Part shown: positions 8,852 to 18,239 of the stretch, one piece after another
Numbering within the stretch: the stretch's first letter is position 1
Layout of the letters: each line of letters begins with the position of its first letter
Source of the DNA: Pirellulaceae bacterium
Lineage (GTDB): Bacteria > Planctomycetota > Planctomycetia > Pirellulales > Pirellulaceae
Assembly (NCBI GenBank): GCA_029243025.1
Contig: JAQWSU010000032.1
Location: 62,001 to 126,000, forward strand
Length of the DNA stretch: 64,000 nucleotides
Direction of reading: 5' to 3'
Program-made: the position numbers and the translations under genes
Notes under the pieces: generated by a model
Databases searched by the model: none
What the model was told of the DNA's origin: nothing
Seen by the model: only the letters and a program-made list of their open reading frames with translations

Positions 8852-8903
8852 GGCAGCAGGGCTTCCTGCCAGCCAGCGCCGGAACCCGGCTGGCACCCCT
8901 GCC
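8852..8903. repeat. Compact REP-like palindromic element
   Basis: Three nested or adjacent pairings lie within 52 bases. GCAGG (8856-8860) pairs with CCTGC (8865-8869) over GCTT. GCCAG (8872-8876) pairs with CTGGC (8890-8894), with an inner CCGG/CCGG stem over three bases. GCAGGG (8856-8861) can alternatively pair with CCCTGC (8897-8902), closing the whole element. It is GC-rich in an otherwise AT-richer stretch. It lies in a divergent intergenic region, upstream of both genes, so it is not a terminator. It looks like a repetitive extragenic palindrome, but no second copy was recognised in this window. Confidence 0.45.
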
Positions 8904-8992
8904 ACGCTAAATTTCGTCGTGCTGAGTTCCTAAAGACTGAATTCTGCATCGGTTAATAAGGTGAAACATCAAGTAACTTCACCCATCGTAAC

Positions 8993-11900
8993 ATGTCTAG
9001 GCTCTGTTTAGGGAACCGGATGGCATCGATAAAATTTTGGCGAGCTACCATTGTTCGATACAGTGCAATGCTTCTGCTCATTGCAACACTTTTCTCATTG
9101 GGGACTCGCAACGCGGTTGGCGAGGAACCCGTGTCACAATTCCTCGCAGCCCTGCGAGAGCGCGGTTACTTTGATCTTGCTATCGCCTATTTGAATCGTG
9201 TCTCATCCTCGGATTCACTTCCCGCAGAAACGGTGGTCACCCTTCGCTACGAAAAGGGGATCACACTTATTTCAGCCGCACTGGCTCAACGGCAATTGGC
9301 GGGCAAGGAACGTTACCTTGACCAAGCACAAGCGGAGTTTGAAGCTTTTACCAAAGAGGCACCGCAACACGCTCTATCACTGGCTGCCAGCGGCAAATTG
9401 GGCGACATCTTAGTGGAACGTGCCCGGATCCGGTTGACGCAGGCGGATCGACCATCGGCCGGACCAGAACAACAGGCGGAGCTTCGCAAAGGAGCCCGCA
9501 ATCTGTTTACTCGAGCTAACACGCTTTTTGTCAGCAACAAGAAAAAGATTCGTAAACGGCTGGAAGGATTTCCTAAGGCCTTAGATCCTGAAAAAGACGA
9601 AGCCGAAGTCAAACTACGCGATCAACTTCGCAGCGATTATGTCCAGGCTCAATTTATTTCAGCCATGGTGCTGTTTGAAAAAGCCCAAACTTATCCCAAG
9701 GATAGCAAACAGCGCAAAAACGGATTGAAAGCGGCCGAAGATGCCTTTGGAGTCGTCGCCACCAAATATCGGCGACGTTTGGCCGGCCTGTCCGCGGTGC
9801 TTTTTCAGGCTCGCTGTCGCGATCAAGCCTCAGCTCCTAAGGAGGCCCTGACCTATTACAAAGACTTGCTAGACCTGCCGGCTGATGAAACCGCATTGCG
9901 AGCGTTGAAGACAAAAGCTCTGGCAGGGGCCATGGCATGTTGGCTCCATGCCGACATCAACCAGCCCCAAGAGGCCATTAAGCGGAGCCAACCTTGGCTG
10001 GCGAAAGAGCGACCAAATGAACGTCAGGCCTCGGATTGGTTACGTGTCAAGCTACTCTTGGCCGAAGCCTACATCGCCGAAGCGCAGGATAAGAAGGGGC
10101 GTTCGAAGGCCGATCTGCTCTCAGACGCACGTCGACTTGCTATCGAAGTGGCAAAGCAAAAAGGGGTGACGCAATCGCAAGCCCATGAACTGCTGGCTCA
10201 ACTGGGAGCTCCGACCAAAAACAAAACCGTTGTCGAATCAGAGTTCACCAACTTCGATGCGGCCTTTGAAGCCGCTAAAAAAGCACTCAACGAGCGACAA
10301 CTGGCTGTGGGCACCATCACCCTACTGCAGCGTCGCTTGCCACAGATTAAAGAGCCGGAGAACCGCCAGGAAGTTGAAGAGCGGTTAGCAGAAGCCAAGC
10401 AGCAACTGACCGAAGGTGAGGGTCGCTCCCTCACCCTATTCAAACAGGCTTATCAATTGGCAGATGCGGAAGTTCCGGTGGAAGACCTGAACACCGTGCG
10501 TTACTACCTCTGCACTCTCCACTACTACCAAGGAAACTATTATTCCGCGGCCGTGCTGGGGGACTTCCTTGCTCGCCGCTTTCCAGCTTCCGCCGAAGGG
10601 CGTCGAGCGGCATCCGTCGCTTTGGCCTCGTTGGTGAAACTTTACGGAGACGGCAGCGATCCGGTTGCCCGCCAACTGTCCGATCGAATCGTTGATTGTG
10701 CCAATTTCATCGCAACACGCTGGAGCGGTCAGCCGGAGGCATTCGATGCACTCAGTACGCTAGTCACTCTGGCCGTTCAATCAGGTGATCTGGAACAAGC
10801 TGAAAAATATCTGCAAAAAATATCATCAGACTCGCCGAAGCGAGGCGCTGCCGAAATGGCAATCGGTCAGGCGTTGTGGAATCAATCACTCCAAGACACC
10901 AGTTTTGATGGCGGACTTCGAGACAAAGCGATCGAATTATTAACCCAAGGACTGAAGCATACGGCCAATGACTCGACATCCGTATCGCGGGTCGCAGCCG
11001 CACTGTCGCTTGCCCAGTATCACTTAGACCAAGGAAACACAACTGCCTCACTCGAGTTACTCGAGAATCGCTCCTTCGGCCCAAAAACGTTAGCCGATCA
11101 AAAAAATCCAGCCATCACGTCGTCGCCTGCGTTAGTCGAGCGGGCTTACGTGTTGGATATTCTGGCTCACATTGCCTCCCTAGCGAATGCAGAGCAAGCC
11201 GACGATGGCGTGAAGAAGGCGTTGGCGGCCCTGGACTCTCTCAAAGAAACGCTTGGCGACGATCCGGCTGGACAACAAAGGCTGTCGAGAATCTATGTGA
11301 CGTTGGCGAAAAATCTTCAAAATCAAATCAGCAAGGCAGATGCCACATCACGTCGCAGTTTGTCCGTAGCATTTCAACAATTTCTCGATCAAGCAGCCGC
11401 CACAACAAGAGAAGTCCCGATCCTCAACTGGATCGCAGACTCCTACTTGACCTTAGGGCGGGAAATGATCGGTGCCGGCGGTCAGGTCTCCGACGAGTCG
11501 AAAAGTTTTTTCAGCAAGGCCGCTGACATCTACACATCGATCTTAAGCCAAGCGGACGCGGGAAAGATTCAACTGTCGGCCCAACGTCGCTTACAAACGC
11601 AAAATCGATTAGCAGTCGCTTATCGTGAAATGGGAGACTTCCGAAATGCGATGGAGATCCTAACCAAGATTCTTGAAAAACAAGAAACGCAAGTCTATGT
11701 GCAGTTTGAGGCGGCCCGCACACTGCAAGAATGGGGCGATAAGGGAAATCCTGAAGCCTATCTGAAAGCCATTCGTGGCGACCAACCCAAAGCAGATAAA
11801 AATCAAAACCTGATCTGGGGCTATGGTCGGATTGCGAAACTCGTGGCCTCAAGCCAAAAACTCAACAAGTTATTTCATGACTGCCGATACCACCTAGCCG

Positions 11901-12100
11901 AATCCCGCTATCAGTATGCTCTGCAACAAAAAAAGGCAAAACGTGACACCACCTTGGCGCAAGCCAAGAACGACATCAATGCAACCGCGAGATTCTATCA
12001 AGAACTCGGCGGAGCGGCTCAAAAAGCAAAATATGACCAATTGCTGAAACGTATCCAGAAGGCTCTTGGCGATCCGCCAACCGGCTTAAAAACTTCGTAG
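8993..12100 (+). CDS. Large secreted tetratricopeptide-repeat protein, first gene of ExbB/ExbD operon 1
   Basis: A 1035-residue protein with an N-terminal signal segment (hydrophobic residues about 21-38, processing likely near GEEP). The remainder is almost wholly helical, made of TPR-like pairs. Examples are RERGYFDLAIAYLNRV near the N terminus, APKEALTYYKDLLDLP, LEQAEKYLQKI and FRNAMEILTKIL. TPR arrays are protein-binding scaffolds; this one should sit in the periplasm or on the inner membrane. The start at 8993 (ATG) is the first in frame after a stop; a second ATG at 9020 would also keep the signal. It is followed 42 bases later by another TPR protein and then by ExbB-ExbD-ExbD. The same order (long TPR protein, ExbB, ExbD) recurs at 54.4 kb, so a functional link to the proton channel is likely. 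Confidence 0.8.
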   Translation: MSRLCLGNRMASIKFWRATIVRYSAMLLLIATLFSLGTRNAVGEEPVSQFLAALRERGYFDLAIAYLNRVSSSDSLPAETVVTLRYEKGITLISAALAQRQLAGKERYLDQAQAEFEAFTKEAPQHALSLAASGKLGDILVERARIRLTQADRPSAGPEQQAELRKGARNLFTRANTLFVSNKKKIRKRLEGFPKALDPEKDEAEVKLRDQLRSDYVQAQFISAMVLFEKAQTYPKDSKQRKNGLKAAEDAFGVVATKYRRRLAGLSAVLFQARCRDQASAPKEALTYYKDLLDLPADETALRALKTKALAGAMACWLHADINQPQEAIKRSQPWLAKERPNERQASDWLRVKLLLAEAYIAEAQDKKGRSKADLLSDARRLAIEVAKQKGVTQSQAHELLAQLGAPTKNKTVVESEFTNFDAAFEAAKKALNERQLAVGTITLLQRRLPQIKEPENRQEVEERLAEAKQQLTEGEGRSLTLFKQAYQLADAEVPVEDLNTVRYYLCTLHYYQGNYYSAAVLGDFLARRFPASAEGRRAASVALASLVKLYGDGSDPVARQLSDRIVDCANFIATRWSGQPEAFDALSTLVTLAVQSGDLEQAEKYLQKISSDSPKRGAAEMAIGQALWNQSLQDTSFDGGLRDKAIELLTQGLKHTANDSTSVSRVAAALSLAQYHLDQGNTTASLELLENRSFGPKTLADQKNPAITSSPALVERAYVLDILAHIASLANAEQADDGVKKALAALDSLKETLGDDPAGQQRLSRIYVTLAKNLQNQISKADATSRRSLSVAFQQFLDQAAATTREVPILNWIADSYLTLGREMIGAGGQVSDESKSFFSKAADIYTSILSQADAGKIQLSAQRRLQTQNRLAVAYREMGDFRNAMEILTKILEKQETQVYVQFEAARTLQEWGDKGNPEAYLKAIRGDQPKADKNQNLIWGYGRIAKLVASSQKLNKLFHDCRYHLAESRYQYALQQKKAKRDTTLAQAKNDINATARFYQELGGAAQKAKYDQLLKRIQKALGDPPTGLKTS

Positions 12101-12142
12101 CTACGATCAACCACCTTACTTTTCTCGGCGCCCCCCTTCATT

Positions 12143-13201
12143 ATGTCGTATCGAACTCAATTACGCATTGTCAGTGGAATACTGCTTGGCCTGATGCTCG
12201 TATCCACACTCTCAGCACAAGATACGGTGACGCTAAATCGTCGAACTCGGCGCGGCTCCAAGGTGCTAGGCAACATTAAAACAGCCAACCGAAATGAGGT
12301 AATTGTTGAAACATCGGGCAGTGAACGTACTATTCCGGTCAACGAAATTGACCGCATTGGATTGGCCGGCGAGCCGGCGCCTTTGCGACAAGGCCGCGCG
12401 TCAATTCACTCCGGGCAATATGAACAGGCATTAAAAAGCCTAGATGACGTGCGGATACCGAGCGGGGCAAGTGACATTCTCAAACAGGAAGCAGCTTTTT
12501 ATCGAGCCAGCGCCATGGCAAATCTTGCACTCCGCGGCACGGGGAGTCCCAATAATGCCATCTCCCTGTTATTGGCGTTCGTAAAAAACAAAACCACGCG
12601 GAACAGTTACCACTTTTACGAAACAGTCGAATTGTTAGGTGATCTGGCGCTGATGATAGGCAGCTATGACAAAGCCAACCTGTACTACAAACAACTCGCC
12701 AAAGCACCGTGGCCAGAATACAAGCTCAAAAGCGCCGTTCTCGAAGGAGCTGCATTGCGCGCTGAAGGTAAATTCAACGATGCCGTCACCAAGTTCGACC
12801 AAGCCTTGTCGGCGCAAATCGATGATCCCGAGTCGATGCGTCAACAGACCTTTGCACAGATAGGAAAAGCAGCTTCCATCGCGGAACTGGGAAAAACAGA
12901 CGAAGCGATTCAGACGCTGGAAGATGTGGTTGCCAAAAACGACGCAGCGGATGCACAGCTCTTCGCCCAAGCCTACCTGGCTCAGGGTGCAGCCTATCGC
13001 AAGGCAAATCGTCCCTTGGATGCGGTGCTCGCCTACCTCCATGTCGACTTGATGTTCTTCAATCAACGGGATGCTCATGCCGAAGCGTTGTTTTACCTCA
13101 GTGAACTTTGGCCAAAGGTCAACAGCCCCGATCGGGGAGTTCAGGCTCGAAGTTTGCTAAAGTCTCGCTATGGCTCCACCGGATGGGCAAAACGCAGCTA
13201 A
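12143..13201 (+). CDS. Secreted TPR protein
   Basis: A 352-residue protein with a signal peptide (about residues 8-25, ending SAQD). Residues 30-75 form a small beta-rich segment (a TVTLNRRTRRGSKVLGNI strand pair, then IPVNEIDRIGL). From about residue 82 onwards there are TPR-like helices (ASIHSGQYEQALKSLDDV, LRAEGKFNDAVTKFDQAL, ELGKTDEAIQTLEDV, KANRPLDAVLAYLHV). It lies 42 bases after the 1035-residue TPR gene on the same strand, so the two are probably co-transcribed. Its role is unknown; assembly or partner recognition around the ExbB/ExbD channel downstream is inference from gene order. Confidence 0.78.
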   Translation: MSYRTQLRIVSGILLGLMLVSTLSAQDTVTLNRRTRRGSKVLGNIKTANRNEVIVETSGSERTIPVNEIDRIGLAGEPAPLRQGRASIHSGQYEQALKSLDDVRIPSGASDILKQEAAFYRASAMANLALRGTGSPNNAISLLLAFVKNKTTRNSYHFYETVELLGDLALMIGSYDKANLYYKQLAKAPWPEYKLKSAVLEGAALRAEGKFNDAVTKFDQALSAQIDDPESMRQQTFAQIGKAASIAELGKTDEAIQTLEDVVAKNDAADAQLFAQAYLAQGAAYRKANRPLDAVLAYLHVDLMFFNQRDAHAEALFYLSELWPKVNSPDRGVQARSLLKSRYGSTGWAKRS

Positions 13202-13576
13202 CCGAATTCGATCAGAATCCAGACACATCGGCGACTTGGGCGAGCCATGAAACCTGGGAAACGCGCAGAGCCCCGTTAATGCAGAAGCGTAAGTTGCCCT
13301 GAGGTCGGCTTACTCACGCCTTTCCAGACGATTACAATGGAAAGATTACAGACAACTAGACCTGTCATATGAGAAACACCCAACGGAACCGAAAGACTCA
13401 AAGCTCAAGAGATCGTCCCTCGGAGTATTTGAGGTCTCCGGCTTTCCATTGCGTCGCGTGTATTGGAGCGAACCAAACGAACCGCTTGATGGACAGACTA
13501 AACCGTCTTCGGTCAAAGATTCTTCACTTCAATCCACTGCCTCGTTCGCTAATTACCACAATTTCCGGAGGTCAAG
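13202..13576 (+). other. 375-base gap before the first exbB gene
   Basis: No gene was recognised in this stretch. It is long enough for a separate promoter for exbB-exbD-exbD. A -10-like TACAAT is present near 13332 but the matching -35 is poor (TTACTC), so no promoter is claimed. The last bases contain the strong ribosome site GGAGG, seven bases before the exbB start. A 73-codon open frame at 13369-13590 overlaps the exbB start and has no support. Confidence 0.4.
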
Positions 13577-14395
13577 ATGAGACTTCGTAAGATGTTAAAT
13601 CATCGCCCTACACGTCATGGACTCATGCTATTTCTGTTCGCGGCTTGCTTTCTCTGGACAATTCAGGCGGGCGTAACAACCAACTCCCTTCATTCTTCCG
13701 CTTGGGGACAAGAAGAGGCCGCTGCCGTTGAGGACGCAGGTTCGGAAACAACAGGACCTCCTCCGAGCTATCTTGGCTGGGCTTTGTCCGCACTGGGCTG
13801 GGGTTACTCTCTGATCTTCCTACTCCTGTCCACGACACTCGTAGCTCTGATCGTCATGAATTTACTGACCGCACGACGGGACAGTGTGTGTCCGCTGGAC
13901 CTTGTTGAATCGTTTGAAGCGAATCTAAACGAACAAAAATATCAGGAAGCCTATGAACTAGCGAAGAACGATGAATCGTTTCTCGGCCAGGTACTCTCGG
14001 CCGGGCTCGCTAAATTGTCCTCGGGATACAATCAAGCGATCGAGGCAATGCAGGAAGTTGGCGAAGAAGAAAACATGAAGCTAGAACATCGTCTGAGCTA
14101 CATGTCGCTCATCGGGACGATTAGCCCGATGATTGGTTTGTTTGGAACAGTGCACGGTATGATCAGCTCATTCCAGGTGATCGCCAATACTTCAACAACA
14201 CCGAAACCAGCCGAACTGGCACAGGGTATTTCAACCGCTCTGTTCACTACCCTGATCGGACTCCTGATCGCCATCCCTGCCATTGCGGCTTACAACTTGT
14301 TACGAAATCGTGTTTCTCGCCTCGTCCTCGAGGTCGGCATTCTCAGCGACAATTTAATGAGTCGGTTTGCTTCGGCTGATGAAAACAAGAAGTAA
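13577..14395 (+). CDS. MotA/TolQ/ExbB proton-channel family protein (operon 1)
   Basis: A 272-residue inner-membrane protein of the TolQ/ExbB family, which forms the pentameric proton channel around an ExbD dimer and converts proton-motive force into mechanical work. There is a cleavable-looking signal at about residues 16-33 and a periplasmic linker rich in Glu. The first core helix is at about 76-96 (GYSLIFLLLSTTLVALIVMNLL). A cytoplasmic helical loop follows, then the hallmark LSYMSLIGTISPMIGLFGTVHGMISSF and a final helix (GISTALFTTLIGLLIAIPAIAAYN). The start has GGAGG at ideal distance. The N-terminal signal plus extra domain is longer than in enterobacterial ExbB (about 244) but common in this branch. 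Two ExbD genes follow directly. Confidence 0.9.
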   Translation: MRLRKMLNHRPTRHGLMLFLFAACFLWTIQAGVTTNSLHSSAWGQEEAAAVEDAGSETTGPPPSYLGWALSALGWGYSLIFLLLSTTLVALIVMNLLTARRDSVCPLDLVESFEANLNEQKYQEAYELAKNDESFLGQVLSAGLAKLSSGYNQAIEAMQEVGEEENMKLEHRLSYMSLIGTISPMIGLFGTVHGMISSFQVIANTSTTPKPAELAQGISTALFTTLIGLLIAIPAIAAYNLLRNRVSRLVLEVGILSDNLMSRFASADENKK

Positions 14396-14419
14396 CAGGC
14401 TGTTCGTCGGAGAATCAAA

Positions 14420-14857
14420 ATGCGAGTAAAAAGTCACGGAGAAAATCGATCGGATGGTGATCTGACACCCATGATCGACATGACCTTCCAATTAATCGCC
14501 TTTTTCATGGTGTTGATCAATTTCACAGAGGCCGACCAAAACGAATTGATCCAACTTCCCACCAGTGAATTAGCCAAACCACCGGACACACCATTCGAGC
14601 ATCCCATCTTTATTCAACTCACTGAAACTGGGGACGTAATCCTTGGTGGCGAAGAAGTCCCCCTTACGGGTCTCAAACCTTATATGATCCGAGAGGGTGA
14701 GTTTCTCAAACTCCAAAAACAGAACCCAAAAGATGCAACGGTAATCATCCGAGCCGACGCAAATGCACCGATGGGCAAGGTTCAGGAAGTCATCAAAACG
14801 TGCCAAGAATCCAAGTTTGAAATCTTTGCGCTAAGGGCCGAAGAAGAGATTCAGTGA
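14420..14857 (+). CDS. ExbD/TolR biopolymer transport protein (operon 1, first copy)
   Basis: A 145-residue protein with the ExbD topology: a short cytoplasmic N terminus, one transmembrane helix and a periplasmic domain. The helix carries the essential protonatable Asp in LTPMIDMTFQLIAFFMVL. The periplasmic part shows the strand-helix pattern of the family (TETGDVILGGEEVPL, then ATVIIRADANAPMGKVQEVIKTC). GGAG stands seven bases before the ATG, and the gene begins 24 bases after exbB. It differs clearly from the second ExbD (14895), so the operon may make a heteromeric ExbD pair. Confidence 0.9.
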   Translation: MRVKSHGENRSDGDLTPMIDMTFQLIAFFMVLINFTEADQNELIQLPTSELAKPPDTPFEHPIFIQLTETGDVILGGEEVPLTGLKPYMIREGEFLKLQKQNPKDATVIIRADANAPMGKVQEVIKTCQESKFEIFALRAEEEIQ

Positions 14858-14894
14858 CAGTAAGATCGTTAGCGCACCGGCGGAGCTAAACCAG

Positions 14895-15392
14895 ATGAAG
14901 TTTCGACATCCCATTGCTCGTGAACGCATTGAGTTGCAGATGACACCGATGATTGACATCGTGTTTCTCCTGCTAATTTTCTTCATCATGACCTTTAAGA
15001 TTGTCGCGCAAGAAGGTGATTTCAACATCAAAATGCCCCTCGCGGCTCCGAACACCGGGGCAGTCGACGATTCTCTGCTGCCGCCCCTGAAACTGCGTTT
15101 GCTTGCCAACCCCGAGGGCCTACTGGTCGCGGACGGAATCCAACTAAATGACCGCGTTTTTGCCGACTTCGATGGATTACATGCCCATATCCGCAGCCTG
15201 ATCGGAGATGACGCAGGCGCCGGCAGTGTGGGCGACGCGGAAATCGAAATCGATGCTGATTACCAGCTTCGCTACAATTACGTGATCGATGCAGTCACGG
15301 CCGTTTCAGGTTACATCGACCAAGATGATAACGTTGTGAAACTGATTGAAAAAATCAAATTCACACCTCCCAAGGAGCCGCCCGCCTCCTAA
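14895..15392 (+). CDS. ExbD/TolR biopolymer transport protein (operon 1, second copy)
   Basis: A 165-residue ExbD-family protein. The transmembrane segment reads MTPMIDIVFLLLIFFIMTF with the conserved Asp, followed by a longer periplasmic domain with an inserted acidic segment (GDDAGAGSVGDAEIEIDADYQ) before the terminal strand. GGAG lies nine bases before the ATG. It is the last gene of the TPR-TPR-ExbB-ExbD-ExbD cluster. The following 263 bases before the export adaptor gene hold no recognisable gene. Confidence 0.9.
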   Translation: MKFRHPIARERIELQMTPMIDIVFLLLIFFIMTFKIVAQEGDFNIKMPLAAPNTGAVDDSLLPPLKLRLLANPEGLLVADGIQLNDRVFADFDGLHAHIRSLIGDDAGAGSVGDAEIEIDADYQLRYNYVIDAVTAVSGYIDQDDNVVKLIEKIKFTPPKEPPAS

Positions 15393-15655
15393 CTCGATAT
15401 TTTTTTGAAACTCCGCAAGAAATTTCTGAGTATCTTCAAGACCGGCCTCGTTGTTAAGAAGTTCCATCCTCGATAGTGTTGCGCGCACCCTCTGCTTGCT
15501 GGTTCAGCCAGTTTATCCGAGTAGCGTCAACGGGCCTGAGGGAATAAACTAAGAAGCATCGAATTCCTTCCCGGGCCTTCGAACAGAATATCCCCTGGCC
15601 CATTGTCGACATCGCCCCTGATTTGAACCGAGCACGGTCTGCTCGCCCAAAGCTG

Positions 15656-16957
15656 ATGCGTATACTCATTCGATTACTTTTGACCGTTGCCGTGCTTGGA
15701 GGTATCGCTGCCGCCGCCTACAAGCCGGTCACCGACTATTTGAAGAAGCGCAGTCAGCCTGATTTCAAGTTGGTGGAAATCGGTAACGGTACGATTCGAT
15801 TATCTATTAATGCCACGGGCGAGATCAAACCGAAACTCGCGGTCCAGATTGGATCAGTCGTCTCAGGACCGATCATCGAAATCAACGCCGACTTCAATCA
15901 GGCCATTAAAAAAGATTTTGTGATGGCCCGAATTGATCCAGAGCCATTCGAGGCTCAGGTCGCTAGAGATCAGGCTGGTCTAAATTCACAGATCGCAATC
16001 AAAGAATCAAGACAAGCTGATGTACGACGAGTCAAAGCCTTGTTGGGCCAAGCAATCGCTGACGAAAAACGAGCGATGCTGCTGTTCGAAGAGGATGAGG
16101 ACTTTATTTCCGATACGGAACTGGATGGGCTCCGTTTCAGTCGAGAATCACTGGAAGCCCAATTGGACTTAGCCAAAGCAGTCTTGAAGCAGGCAGATGC
16201 TGGAATCGAACAGGGCCGATCACTCTTGCAACTTTCGCAAGCAAACCTGGAATATACATTCATCAAGGCGCCCTACGACGGTATTGTGATCGATCGAAAA
16301 ATCGATCCTGGCCAGACTCTTGCAGCCTCCTTCCAGACCCCGGAGATGTTCGTATTGGGGATCGAGATGAAAGAGGAGATGCATATCTACGCGGCGGTCG
16401 ATGAAGCCGATATTGGCTTGATCAAGCAAGCCAAGATATCCGCAGAACCGGTCCGCTTTCGGGTGGATGCTTACCGTGACGAATTGTTCGACGGAAAGAT
16501 CGCCGAAATTCGAATGAGTTCCACCGAAACCCAAGGGGTGATCACCTATCCCGTGATCGTCACAGCACCGAATCGCGAATTGAAATTATTGCCCGGAATG
16601 ACTGCGAATCTCACCTTTCAGGTCGAAGAGAGAAAAGCGGTCGTACGTATTCCTTGGTCAGCATTACGGTTCTTCCCCAAACCAGACTTAGTACGGGAGG
16701 AAGATCAAAATCTGCTAACAGGTTCGGAAGAGGAAGACCAAGAGAGTGTCGTCGACGACTTAAGTGCCACGGATGTTATCGAAGCCGCTAAGAAACGCAA
16801 ACGGCGACATGTTTGGATCGTGGACGGTGAAAAGCTGAAAGCCGTTGCGGTCACGTTGGGCATTAGCGATTACAAATATGCCGAACTTCTGGAGGGCGAC
16901 CTTCCGATTGGAACGGAACTCGTAACAGGCATCCACACCAAGAAGCGAAGCCGTTAG
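15656..16957 (+). CDS. HlyD/MacA-family periplasmic adaptor of an ABC exporter
   Basis: A 433-residue membrane-fusion protein. An N-terminal anchor helix (about residues 3-21) is followed by a beta-barrel/lipoyl strand (GEIKPKLAVQIGSVVSGPI) and a long alpha-helical hairpin (about 75-190, coiled-coil-like, rich in Gln, Glu and Lys). The second lipoyl half follows (LEYTFIKAPYDGIVIDRKIDPGQTLA), then barrel strands (RVDAYRDELFDGKIAEI). This is the layout of MacA. The start is ATG 15656; a TTG at 15623 would add 11 residues, and neither has a clear ribosome site. An acidic insertion near residue 350-375 (GSEEEDQESVVDD) is unusual. The permease gene follows 32 bases downstream. The substrate is unknown. 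Confidence 0.85.
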   Translation: MRILIRLLLTVAVLGGIAAAAYKPVTDYLKKRSQPDFKLVEIGNGTIRLSINATGEIKPKLAVQIGSVVSGPIIEINADFNQAIKKDFVMARIDPEPFEAQVARDQAGLNSQIAIKESRQADVRRVKALLGQAIADEKRAMLLFEEDEDFISDTELDGLRFSRESLEAQLDLAKAVLKQADAGIEQGRSLLQLSQANLEYTFIKAPYDGIVIDRKIDPGQTLAASFQTPEMFVLGIEMKEEMHIYAAVDEADIGLIKQAKISAEPVRFRVDAYRDELFDGKIAEIRMSSTETQGVITYPVIVTAPNRELKLLPGMTANLTFQVEERKAVVRIPWSALRFFPKPDLVREEDQNLLTGSEEEDQESVVDDLSATDVIEAAKKRKRRHVWIVDGEKLKAVAVTLGISDYKYAELLEGDLPIGTELVTGIHTKKRSR

Positions 16958-16989
16958 GCTCGTATCTTCTCAGACAGTATTGCAACATT

Positions 16990-18231
16990 ATGGGTATGTT
17001 TTCCACAACGCGAATCGCCCTGAGAGCGTTGGGCAAAAACAAAATGCGCGCTGGCCTCACCATTTTGGGCGTCGTGATTGGCATCGCAGCAGTCACCACC
17101 ATGGTTTCAATCGGTCAAAGCGCCAGTTCGCTCGTTCAGGGACAGTTCGAGACTCTTGGCACGAACGTCATCGTCGTTTTTCCGGAATTTGAGCGACGAT
17201 CCGGTGTGCGACAAGGCCGCTCCATTTCACTGACAGCTGACGACGCGAAGGCAATTTCGGAAGAATGCAGCAACATCGCTGCCGCTTCCCCCGTCGTCGG
17301 CACAGCTGGGCAAGTCATCTACGGCAACACGAATTGGCAGCCACGAGAAATGGTGGGGGTCGGACCGCAATACTTGACCGTCCGAAATTGGCAACTGCAG
17401 TACGGTGGATTCTTTACGCAACGAGACATCTCTGCCGCCGCCAAAACTTGCGTCATTGGCCAAACCCTGGTTGCTCGTTTGTTTCAAACCGTCAATCCGA
17501 TTGGGGAGACAATTCGGATTCGCAACATCCCCTTTCGGATTATCGGCGTGCTGGAAGCAAAAGGCGCTAACATCGTTGGGGAGGATCAAGATAATGTGAT
17601 CTTGATGCCGTACACCACGGTAAGAAAACGAATCCAGGGTTCCAGTTTCCAGGATGTAAACTGGATCATCACCTCGGCAAAATCAGCACAAGTGATGCTG
17701 GAAGCAACCTCTGAGATCGAGCAACTTCTGATGGATCGTCATCGAATTGCTCCTGAAGAAAAACCGGATTTCGGCGTGCAAAACACCACCGAAATCGCCA
17801 ACATTCTCGGGACAGTCACGAGCACTCTGACCCTTTTACTCTCATCAATCGCGGGAATCTCGCTGTTGGTTGGAGGCGTCGGCATCATGAATATCATGTT
17901 GGTATCGGTCACGGAACGCACGCGAGAAATCGGTATTCGCATGGCAGTGGGCGCACGTTCTCGTGATATTTTGCGACAGTTCTTGGTCGAGTCGGTGATC
18001 CTGTCGTCTATCGGCGGAGTGATCGGTCTGCTCTTGGGCGTTTCAGCTTCCGCCGGCGTGACCATTTTGATCAATAAATGGTCGGAGGGCAGCGACTGGC
18101 CAATCGTGATTTCAATTCCCGCAGCCCTCACCGCCATTGTCTTTGCCGCATTTGTTGGGATCTTCTTCGGATACTATCCTGCCCGTCGCGCGAGTCGCCT
18201 AGATCCAATAGACGCATTGCGATACGAATAG
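16990..18231 (+). CDS. MacB-type ABC transporter permease (FtsX-like)
   Basis: A 413-residue permease without a fused ATPase. The first transmembrane helix is at about 17-38 (KMRAGLTILGVVIGIAAVTT), then a periplasmic MacB_PCD domain of about 220 residues. Three further helices form the FtsX domain, with the signature LLVGGVGIMNIMLVSVTERTREIGIRMAVGA and the terminal YYPARRASRLDPIDALRYE. MacB-type permeases do not pump across the membrane themselves but drive export from the periplasm through TolC. In E. coli the ATPase is fused to the N terminus; here it is a separate gene on the opposite strand (20244-20996). The gene ends 8 bases from the convergent TolC gene. Confidence 0.88.
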   Translation: MGMFSTTRIALRALGKNKMRAGLTILGVVIGIAAVTTMVSIGQSASSLVQGQFETLGTNVIVVFPEFERRSGVRQGRSISLTADDAKAISEECSNIAAASPVVGTAGQVIYGNTNWQPREMVGVGPQYLTVRNWQLQYGGFFTQRDISAAAKTCVIGQTLVARLFQTVNPIGETIRIRNIPFRIIGVLEAKGANIVGEDQDNVILMPYTTVRKRIQGSSFQDVNWIITSAKSAQVMLEATSEIEQLLMDRHRIAPEEKPDFGVQNTTEIANILGTVTSTLTLLLSSIAGISLLVGGVGIMNIMLVSVTERTREIGIRMAVGARSRDILRQFLVESVILSSIGGVIGLLLGVSASAGVTILINKWSEGSDWPIVISIPAALTAIVFAAFVGIFFGYYPARRASRLDPIDALRYE

Positions 18232-18239
18232 GGTCCTGC

